Positions 1 to 6,049 of a stretch of 31,236 nucleotides of DNA are shown here, piece by piece; within the stretch, counting starts at the first letter, position 1, and every line of letters starts with the position of its first letter. Under the pieces are notes generated by a model, which worked only from the letters and a program-made list of their open reading frames with translations, ran no database searches and was not told where the DNA came from. The translations under genes and the position numbers were made by a program. Source of the DNA: Candidatus Omnitrophota bacterium (GTDB lineage Bacteria; Omnitrophota; Gorgyraeia; 2-02-FULL-51-18; JAGOUK01); assembly GCA_015231685.1 (NCBI GenBank), contig JADGBA010000002.1, positions 1 to 31,236 on the forward strand. The letters are read 5' to 3'.

Positions 1-295
1 TAGACATCCCCGAAGCGGCGCAGCCGTTCGATCTGAATTTGACGCGTGTTGACGGTTGCCCAGTCCGGAGGATCCGCAGACTCCTTGAAGAGATTTTCGG
101 CCTCGGCGGCTTTCCGTCGAGAAGACGTCCGATCTCTTCCCATCCTATGCGTTCTTGTTTGTCCGGACCCGGAAGCTTGCCAATCGTGGCGACGATGCGC
201 TGTCGGGGACCACGCTCGGTGCGGATACTTTCCACCAAAGCCCAGTAGTCGAAGACCTGGCCGGGTTTTTTACGCTGGATACGTCGCAAGAACAT
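1..295 (-). pseudogene. IS1634-type transposase, N-terminal part, frame-broken and cut by the window edge
   Basis: Starting at ATG 295, the minus strand encodes a basic N-terminus (MFLRRIQRKK), then a YWALVES segment and RGPRQRIVATIGKL. This is the usual beginning of IS1634/IS4-superfamily DDE transposases. After LLDGK (about codon 61) the homologous reading continues only in the -1 frame, from base 110 downward, giving AAEAENLFKESADPPDW and then TVNTRQIQIERLRRFGDVY up to the window edge. The junction is GGA-AAG-CCG, so either one A is missing or the ribosome would have to slip back one base there. The catalytic DDE core lies outside the window. Family assignment rests on recognised motifs, not a search. 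The product was presumably a cut-and-paste transposase; whether the copy works cannot be seen here. Confidence 0.72.
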
Positions 296-592
296 ACTCT
301 CATTATCGACGGACCAGAAGGACTATTCAATGGGGTGGTCTTCACTACAAAAGGATTTTTGCGAACCGTCCTTGTTGGACAAGAGGTTACAACTGCGAGA
401 GGGCGGAAATCGGGGTGATTATTTGGATAACTGCGGAACTTGGGCTAACCGGACGTCCGGGGGGAGACGTTAGAAAGGACATCATCGGACCAGACTGGAC
501 GAAGTATATTTGGTTGTCTTAGTGTCATCGTCACAAAAGCAGGGATTCATCGCCCCCACAAGTATGAAATCCGCCGGGAACACTATCGTCGC
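296..592. other. Region upstream of the transposase start, probable insertion-sequence end
   Basis: No convincing gene is seen on either strand. Short open frames here show no recognisable domain and differ in every frame. The stretch lies between the transposase start and the abrupt end of the comM fragment at 593, so one terminus of the insertion sequence should fall inside it, most likely close to 590. The matching terminal repeat would be outside the window, so the exact end cannot be fixed. Confidence 0.4.
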
Positions 593-754
593 CTAGGTCC
601 GCGCGATCACGATCCGCCCGTCTTCCATCGGCTGGCGAAGGACCTCAAGCACGTTTCTTCTGAATTCAGGCATCTCATCGAGGAACAGCACGCCGTGATG
701 CGCGAGATTGATCTCCCCGGGCTTGGGAATGGCCCCTCGACCGACGAGCGCCGT
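593..754 (-). pseudogene. comM/yifB internal fragment (Mg-chelatase-like AAA+ ATPase)
   Basis: About 53 codons match the Walker B part of the ComM/YifB AAA+ helicase family: GRGAIPKPGEINLAHHG, followed by VLFLDEMPEFRRNVLEVLRQ and PMEDGRIVIAR. In intact family members this stretch lies in the middle of a roughly 500-residue protein that helps branch migration during natural transformation. Here homology begins suddenly near 754 and ends at a TAG at 593, with no Walker A part and no C-terminal domain on either side. It is a gene scrap, cut on the left beside the transposase and on the right beside the TGGACAC repeats. The identity of the fragment is solid; expression is unlikely. Confidence 0.8.
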
Positions 755-780
755 GCCTCGGAATTTATGTGTCCTGCCCG

Positions 781-838
781 GTGTCCAAATAGTGTCCACT
801 TTGGGTGCAGATGGACACCAAATCATACCAATGGACAC
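781..838. repeat. Cluster of four TGGACAC/GTGTCCA repeats, inverted pairs
   Basis: GTGTCCA occurs at 781-787 and 792-798, and its reverse complement TGGACAC at 812-818 and 832-838. Two further half-similar GTGTCC/TGTCC strings lie just to the left. Multiple short internal repeats in both orientations are typical of transposon termini, for example in IS21-like elements, but no transposase for such an element lies nearby. The cluster separates the comM scrap from the broken tRNA. A remnant of a mobile-element end is inferred. Confidence 0.45.
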
Positions 839-903
839 CAACGGAACTTGGGGTTTTTCAGAGTGAAGCGAGAATTTCAGAGAGAGCGGAACCGGGGCGC
901 GTT

Positions 904-945
904 TTCATTGCGAACGAAGCGCTCTCCCAGCTGAGCTACAGCCCC
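904..945 (-). pseudogene. tRNA-Ala (CGC) 5' half, truncated
   Basis: Read on the minus strand from 945, the sequence gives the acceptor 5' strand GGGGCTG, a normal D arm (GCTCAGCTGGGAGAGC), and an anticodon arm whose 7-base loop TTCGCAA holds anticodon CGC (alanine). The match stops after the 3' side of the anticodon stem, near 904. What follows contains no proper variable loop, T arm or acceptor 3' strand such as CAGCTCC, so the gene cannot make a full tRNA. The break suggests that an insertion or rearrangement replaced the 3' half. Confidence 0.68.
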
Positions 946-972
946 GTAAACCGGGAATCCTGCAAAAAGGTC

Positions 973-1296
973 TTATTGTTCCTGCGTATTTTTACGAACC
1001 CAGTCCAGGTAAGGCGCGCTGCCATCCTCGACGGACAGCCGGACCACTTCCGGACATTCGTACGAATGAAGCTCCGAGACTCTACAGCTGAGCTTTTCAA
1101 ATAACGCGCTTCGCGTCTTCGCCAGAAGGAGCGTCTCCGTCGAATCTTCCACGCGCTCCTGCCAGCGATAAATCGAGTGGGCGCTATCCATCACGTTGAC
1201 ACACGCCGCCAGCCGCTCTTCCACAAGAGTTCGGGCAATCCGCCGCCCCTCATCCGGAGTGGCCGCGGTGATCAACACCACGCTCACGCCCGACAT
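973..1296 (-). CDS. cutA: CutA1 divalent-cation tolerance protein
   Basis: This 107-residue protein has the normal CutA1 length and motifs. The N-terminal strand ends in ITAATPDEGRRIARTLVEE, followed by RLAACVNV, an IYRWQ segment, LLLAKTR and the HSYECPEVV strand. CutA1 proteins form compact trimers related in fold to PII signalling proteins and have been linked to copper tolerance, though their biochemical role is unsettled. The ATG at 1296 follows the stop of the winged-helix gene by 11 bases, with AGGA about ten bases upstream. It is therefore probably the last gene of the leftward operon. Nothing in the protein looks broken. Confidence 0.93.
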   Translation of the reverse strand: MSGVSVVLITAATPDEGRRIARTLVEERLAACVNVMDSAHSIYRWQERVEDSTETLLLAKTRSALFEKLSCRVSELHSYECPEVVRLSVEDGSAPYLDWVRKNTQEQ

Positions 1297-1307
1297 ACCG
1301 GCCGGTC

Positions 1308-1508
1308 CTAGAACCGCAGGGTGATGGTGTAATTATCGCCCTGTTTTTCGAGAATCACGTGCCCTTCGCGGGCCAGCCAACCAAGACTCATCAGGGTGAT
1401 CTCACGATCACGCCCGATTGTGGATACGATCTCCTTGAGCGTGCTGGATTTCTTATCGTCAAGATAGTGCCAAATTTCGCCCGCGACAATTCCGATTTCT
1501 GTGATCAT
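1308..1508 (-). CDS. Small winged helix-turn-helix protein (DUF2582-like)
   Basis: A longer open frame begins at 1559, but the ATG at 1508 is preceded by GGAGA about seven bases upstream and opens the recognisable domain MITEIGIVAGEIWHYL, so a 66-residue product is preferred. The pattern of helix, LKEIVSTIGRDREITLMSLG (recognition helix region), WLAREG and a C-terminal beta wing (ITLRF) is that of the small winged-helix family DUF2582. No effector domain is present and the role is unknown; DNA or protein binding is inferred from the fold. It sits between a zinc-ribbon membrane protein and cutA in the same direction. Confidence 0.75.
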   Translation of the reverse strand: MITEIGIVAGEIWHYLDDKKSSTLKEIVSTIGRDREITLMSLGWLAREGHVILEKQGDNYTITLRF

Positions 1509-1583
1509 ATTCGTCTCCGATTGGTTGAACCATTTCTGACAAACTCTCAAGGCGCGCATTTTATCACACGATCGCCGTACTTC

Positions 1584-1826
1584 CTAGGTGTCTGCCGGTT
1601 CGCTCTTGCGGTTCCAACTGTGGCACTGGGGACACTGGGACAGAGTTTCATGGAGCGAGTCGACGTACGTGTAGGCACAAATTCCGCAAGTCCAGACCTC
1701 TTTGGGCGAAAGCTCATATTTCTCAAACGAACGGCCGCGCTCAAAACGGAGCCAATATCCGAGCAGAGCGGCAAGGGCGATGCCCAAATACAGACAAATC
1801 GCTGTGGAAATATCCAGGCCTATCAA
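1584..1826 (-). CDS. Small membrane-anchored zinc-ribbon protein, unknown function
   Basis: This 80-residue product starts with a single hydrophobic helix (ICLYLGIALAALLGYWL, about residues 10-26). A basic stretch and a four-cysteine zinc ribbon follow: CGIC at about 47-50 and CPQC at about 65-68. The start is TTG at 1826, which overlaps the TGA stop of the tonB-like gene as TTGA, so translation is probably coupled. The ribbon should lie on the cytoplasmic side if the N-terminus faces out; topology is inferred. Its position directly behind exbB-exbD-tonB suggests an accessory to that energising complex, but no function is known. Confidence 0.65.
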   Translation of the reverse strand: MIGLDISTAICLYLGIALAALLGYWLRFERGRSFEKYELSPKEVWTCGICAYTYVDSLHETLSQCPQCHSWNRKSEPADT

Positions 1827-2557
1827 TCCAGGGGCCCCCGTGGAATCATCGCCGGGTCCACCGTCACAACCCCCTCTTCATAGGTGTCCGCCGCCTGCCG
1901 TCGCGACGGCACAAACAACCACTCCATGAAATATCTCTGCCAGGCCAGATCCAGTGCCGGGTCTCCGCCGGAGATGACATTCTCCGCCCTGGCAACATTT
2001 CCGTCACGATCCACCTTCAACCGAAATTCAGAAATCCCGACGGACGCGATGCGCTCGGCGCTGAGCAGCGTCAAATCCTCCGGGAGATCCGGCGGGTACA
2101 GGAGGCTGCGCTCGGCCAGCCTGCCGGTCAGCGGGAATGGACTTTTGGAATAATTCACCGGGAGCCGTTCGTAAAATTCCGCGGAGGCAAACGGCCGCTT
2201 TTCGCCCATAATTCCGCGAAGCGCGCCCCATACCGTCCGGCTCGATGGCACGCTGACGAGGTCCTCGGTTTCCCGGCGGCCGAGCGTTTCCGCCTCCGGC
2301 TCCAAATCCGCCGAGAGCTCATCCGCAGAACGATACACCGTCTGACTCGCTTCGGGCTTCGAGAGAACAATCATGTTGAACGCGTCATCGGAGAGCACCG
2401 GGCCGAGGAAGTAGATTTTCATATCCCCGAGAGATTTCTGCGGCCGGGGTTTCACATCGATGGTGATCCCAAAGAACCACACCAGGTGCCACAACAGCGC
2501 CAGGAGAATAGCGCGCTTGAGAAACACATTGGTGAAGCATTCCGCCAAAATCCTCAA
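1823..2557 (-). CDS. TonB-like energy transducer
   Basis: The TTG at 2557 overlaps the exbD stop as TTGA and has a GGGGGG run eight bases upstream, giving 244 residues. The open frame can be extended upstream, but only inside exbD. One membrane helix lies at about residues 13-32 (FLKRAILLALLWHLVWFFGI), followed by a periplasmic region that is not rich in proline. The C-terminus has the TonB_C-type core: FRLKVDRDGNVARAENV, GDPALDLAWQRYFMEWLFVP. TonB proteins transmit proton-motive force from ExbB/ExbD to outer-membrane partners. The short linker and neighbouring TPR gene also allow a TolA-like role in envelope integrity. Confidence 0.77.
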   Translation of the reverse strand: MRILAECFTNVFLKRAILLALLWHLVWFFGITIDVKPRPQKSLGDMKIYFLGPVLSDDAFNMIVLSKPEASQTVYRSADELSADLEPEAETLGRRETEDLVSVPSSRTVWGALRGIMGEKRPFASAEFYERLPVNYSKSPFPLTGRLAERSLLYPPDLPEDLTLLSAERIASVGISEFRLKVDRDGNVARAENVISGGDPALDLAWQRYFMEWLFVPSRRQAADTYEEGVVTVDPAMIPRGPLD

Positions 2558-2970
2558 TATGCGCCCCCCGGCTGGTTGGTCGCGATATTCACCTTGCGGA
2601 TGCCCAGGTGGCGGCACAGATCCCAGATCTCCACAATCCTCCCGAGAGAGGCGCCGGCGTCGGCCTTGATCAAAACGCTGGAATTGTCACGGGCCGCCTT
2701 CTCGAGCAGATCTCCGAGCACCCCGATCTGGATCGGCTTGTAGTTCAGATACAACAAATCCTGCGAGGTGACAGAAACCACCAGGTTCTCGGAATCGATG
2801 ATTTCGCTCGTCACGGCGCGAGGCAGGCGGACCTTGATCCCCGGCTGCAGAATGAAGTTCGATGTGAGCATGAAGAATATGAGAAGCAAAAACATCACAT
2901 CCACAAGCGGCGCAATATCAATCACCCCTTTGTGGAGCGCGGTTCGACGCTTCAGGCGGCTAAATTGCAT
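2554..2970 (-). CDS. exbD: ExbD/TolR-family proton-channel subunit
   Basis: The protein has 138 residues, the usual size for the family. A short cytoplasmic basic N-terminus leads into one transmembrane helix (about 20-38), which carries the essential aspartate, D24, in PLVDVMFLLLIFFML. The periplasmic domain follows, with VVSVTSQDLLYLN and the C-terminal strand VEIWDLCRHLGIRKVNIAT. It pairs with ExbB to use the proton gradient to drive TonB or TolA-type proteins. The start at ATG 2970 has a strong GGAGG about seven bases upstream and lies 41 bases after exbB. Confidence 0.93.
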   Translation of the reverse strand: MQFSRLKRRTALHKGVIDIAPLVDVMFLLLIFFMLTSNFILQPGIKVRLPRAVTSEIIDSENLVVSVTSQDLLYLNYKPIQIGVLGDLLEKAARDNSSVLIKADAGASLGRIVEIWDLCRHLGIRKVNIATNQPGGAY

Positions 2971-3011
2971 CTACGCCTCCTTCAATGACGAATCGGAACG
3001 GCTGCATCGGG

Positions 3012-3644
3012 CTAGACCTCCGGGACATCACGTTTTTCTGAGAGCGTGCTGAGAAGATCGGTCGCGCCTTTTTCCATATCAAGGACCAGTCCATCCACGC
3101 GGCTCGTCAGGTAGTTATACGCCACATAGGTGGGGATTGCGACGCAGAGACCCACCACGGTGGTGAGAAGCGCCTGCCAGATTCCCCCGGCAAGATCTCC
3201 CGGGTTCAGGGGTGAAACCGCGGAGGATTTCTCCTGTATCACCTGAAATGCCTCGACCATGCCCGTGACGGTTCCGAGAAGACCCAATAGCGGCGAAATG
3301 TGCGCGATGGTGGCCAGAACCGGCAAACGCCTCTCGAGCTGCGGCACCTCATGCAACGCCGCGTCCTCAATGGCCTCCCGAATCTCAGCTCTGGGCCGAT
3401 CGTGTTTGAGAATTCCCTCTTTGAGGACGGTAGCCACCGGACCCGGGGTCTTCTCGCAGAGATCCACCGCGTCCATGATGCGGTTCCGCTTCACGGACCG
3501 CGCGATCTGCTCCGAAAATTTGCGCGCGTCCACACTGACCTTCTGGAGATAAAAAATCCTCTCGGCCGTGATCACAAAGGCCGCGAACGAACACGCCAGA
3601 ATCGGCCACATGAGCGGCCCGCCCTTTTGAATAACATCCCACAT
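3012..3644 (-). CDS. exbB: ExbB/TolQ/MotA-family proton-channel subunit
   Basis: The 210-residue protein has three membrane helices in the family arrangement: about 10-30 (MWPILACSFAAFVITAERIF), 108-130 (ATIAHISPLLGLLGTVTGMV) and 155-178 (WQALLTTVVGLCVAIPTYVA). A large cytoplasmic loop separates the first two. The GLLGTVTGM motif is the TolQ/ExbB signature. Together with ExbD it forms the inner-membrane proton channel that powers the TonB-like protein encoded next. The start at ATG 3644 has AAGGAG about ten bases upstream. The TPR gene ends 17 bases before it. Confidence 0.93.
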   Translation of the reverse strand: MWDVIQKGGPLMWPILACSFAAFVITAERIFYLQKVSVDARKFSEQIARSVKRNRIMDAVDLCEKTPGPVATVLKEGILKHDRPRAEIREAIEDAALHEVPQLERRLPVLATIAHISPLLGLLGTVTGMVEAFQVIQEKSSAVSPLNPGDLAGGIWQALLTTVVGLCVAIPTYVAYNYLTSRVDGLVLDMEKGATDLLSTLSEKRDVPEV

Positions 3645-3661
3645 TGTCGCTGTTCTCCTTG

Positions 3662-6049
3662 TTATTTGAGCTTTTTGGCTTCCTCATAGCGGCCCATGGA
3701 TTCCAAAATGGCCGCCGAACGCTGCCGCCCCTCTTCGCCATGGGCGGTCTGATCCGGATAAAGATAACCCACTTTGAGATATTCGCTCACCGCCTCGTCG
3801 TAATTCCCCTCGCGCTCCTGCGCTTCGCCGAGCTTGAGCTGGTACGAGGCGGATTGAGGCGCCGGGGAGGCTTCGACGGCTTTGCGAAAATAAAATACCG
3901 CCTCCTTCGTGTTGCCTTCGAGCATCAAAAGCTCTCCGAGGTTTCCCCACACCGCTGACCGTATCCGCTCACCTGCCATTGTGGTGGACACGGCCAGGAG
4001 CGCCGACTTGGCTTCCCGGATACGGTGGGATGCCACTGCTATTTCGGTCAGAGCCGTGGCGGCCTTCGCCGCGCTGTCGCCTCCCGGATCGCGCTCCAAG
4101 ATCATACGGTATACCTTGAATGCTGCGGCGTCGCGCCCTTCGTGCCTGAGAAGCTCCCCCCAAAGCCACAGACCGTTGTCGGATAAATCGTGCGAAGCAT
4201 ACCGGGTCTCGAACCGGCTCAGATAATTCGCCGCCGAATCATAGCGTCCCCGCTCAAAATTGTATTCCCCGAGGAGATACGCCACATCCCCCGCCAAATC
4301 AGCGTCCGGATACCGCGAGAGGAGCGACTCAAGCTCATCGAGCGCTTCTTCATCCCGCCCGGTCCTCAAAAGAACGAGCGCGTGCTGATAATGGGCCATC
4401 ACGCCAAGATCTGATTCCGGCTCGGTACGGATGATGTCGCTGAAAATCTCCAAAGCCGGCGCCCACGCCTGAAGATTGTAATGACACACCGCGCTCTGAA
4501 AGTACGCCCGTCGCTTCAGCGGACTCTCGGGATACAGGCGCACCAAGTCCTTCAATGGCCCGAGCGCCGAAACGAAATCCCCTTTCTTCATGAGCGCCAT
4601 CCCCAGCCCGTAGAGCGCGTCGTCCCGATAAGCGCTGGTCGGAAACTCCTGCAACAGCGCCTGAAATCCCAGAACCGCGGCCTCGTAATTGCCCAAACGC
4701 ACCAGTGCCGCGGAGAGCTGATACTGCGCCGCATCCGCGTACATCGAATTCGGATACTCTTCAAGGACCTCGTCGTAATAACCGATGGCCTCCTCGATCT
4801 TCCCGTTCTCCATGAGCGTATCGGCAATATTGACCAGAACCGCCGCCCTCAGACGTTCGTCCTCCGATGTCTCCTTGAGAACATACAAATATTTCATCGC
4901 CTGGGCGTCATCCCGAATCTTGAACGATGCCCAAGCCAGTTTGTAACGCGTTTCGGAGGTCAGCTCGCTCATCGGATATGACTCCACAAGCGACTGCCAC
5001 AACTCGATTGCGCGCGGATAATTCCCCCGGTCATAATGGATTTCTCCCTCCCAGAAAAGCGCGTCATCCGCGAAGGCCGAATCCGAATATTCATAACGTA
5101 AGTGATCAAAAGCTTCCATCGCTTCCTCGTATCGCTCAAGCTTCTCCAGACAACGCGCTCTGCCAAAGAGGAACGAATCAGCCAGGCCCGACGCGCTGAA
5201 GTCCTGCGCGAGCGGGGTAAAGGCTTCCAGACTTTCCCGGTACTGCTCCAGCTGAAAGTACGCCCACCCCAACCGATGCAGGGCAAAGGGGTACAGAGGG
5301 CTGTCGCCGTTGCCGCGCAGGACCGTGCGGAGATATTCCACGGCCTTGGGATAATCCCTGAACACAAACGCGGTCTCACCCAAAAGGTAATAGGCCTGAG
5401 GGGCGTAGCGATTCAGAGGATGAAAATCCACAAAGCGGGACAGAACTTCGGATGCCTTCTTGAAGTTCTGGACCTCAAACGCGATTCGTCCGAGCTGAAA
5501 ACGGCTTTCCGCCACATAAGGCCCATTGGGCGAATTCACAATCAGCTGTTCAAACGCCTTCATCGCGCCTTCAGAATCGCCCATTCTCTCCAGAGCCCAC
5601 GCGCGGGAGTACCGGGCCAGATCCGCCAGGCTCGAGGAAGGGTAGCGTTGCGAAACCTGCTCATAACTCTTGGCGGCAAGCGCGAATTCCCCCGTTCGGA
5701 AATAGGCCTCCCCGATCCAGTACATCGCGTGATCCGCAAGCAACGATTCTCCCTTGGCGGCTTTCATGGATTCAAGGACCTCGACGGCTTCCGAGTACTT
5801 CCCCTCTTCCACGAGCGCGCGACCCAGATAAAGCTTCGCACGGGGCCTTTGTCGTGACTCGGGATAGTTCGTCAGAAATTCCGAGGCCTTCTGCGAACAC
5901 AGTTCGTACAAACGGTCCTCAAAAGTACGCGCGACGACGAGCAGATCTTCCCTTTCGGCGGCTTTGGCAGGGAGCTCCGTCAGGATCCCTGCAAGCACCG
6001 AGAGGATGGCCGCCGCAAGAACTGTCTTCAACTGTCGAGAACGTGTCAT
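3662..6049 (-). CDS. Large periplasmic TPR-repeat protein (YbgF/BamD-like repeats)
   Basis: This 795-residue protein has a signal peptide (basic start, hydrophobic core LAAAILSVLAGIL, cut near PAKA at about residue 30). The rest is almost entirely tetratricopeptide repeats, about 18-20 of them, of the type FxxGxYxxAxxxxxxxxxxYPxS, as in YbgF (CpoB), BamD and related envelope proteins. It is expected to be a periplasmic scaffold that binds other proteins. Its ATG overlaps the uvrA stop as ATGA, and exbB follows, so it probably works with the ExbB-ExbD-TonB-like complex, much as YbgF works with Tol-Pal. It is far longer than YbgF (roughly 260 residues). No enzymatic domain is seen. Confidence 0.82.
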   Translation of the reverse strand: MTRSRQLKTVLAAAILSVLAGILTELPAKAAEREDLLVVARTFEDRLYELCSQKASEFLTNYPESRQRPRAKLYLGRALVEEGKYSEAVEVLESMKAAKGESLLADHAMYWIGEAYFRTGEFALAAKSYEQVSQRYPSSSLADLARYSRAWALERMGDSEGAMKAFEQLIVNSPNGPYVAESRFQLGRIAFEVQNFKKASEVLSRFVDFHPLNRYAPQAYYLLGETAFVFRDYPKAVEYLRTVLRGNGDSPLYPFALHRLGWAYFQLEQYRESLEAFTPLAQDFSASGLADSFLFGRARCLEKLERYEEAMEAFDHLRYEYSDSAFADDALFWEGEIHYDRGNYPRAIELWQSLVESYPMSELTSETRYKLAWASFKIRDDAQAMKYLYVLKETSEDERLRAAVLVNIADTLMENGKIEEAIGYYDEVLEEYPNSMYADAAQYQLSAALVRLGNYEAAVLGFQALLQEFPTSAYRDDALYGLGMALMKKGDFVSALGPLKDLVRLYPESPLKRRAYFQSAVCHYNLQAWAPALEIFSDIIRTEPESDLGVMAHYQHALVLLRTGRDEEALDELESLLSRYPDADLAGDVAYLLGEYNFERGRYDSAANYLSRFETRYASHDLSDNGLWLWGELLRHEGRDAAAFKVYRMILERDPGGDSAAKAATALTEIAVASHRIREAKSALLAVSTTMAGERIRSAVWGNLGELLMLEGNTKEAVFYFRKAVEASPAPQSASYQLKLGEAQEREGNYDEAVSEYLKVGYLYPDQTAHGEEGRQRSAAILESMGRYEEAKKLK

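Noticed and set aside
46..522. Plus-strand 158-codon frame across the left end
   Set aside because: The minus strand encodes recognisable transposase segments over 1-295, and the plus frame shows no family motif.
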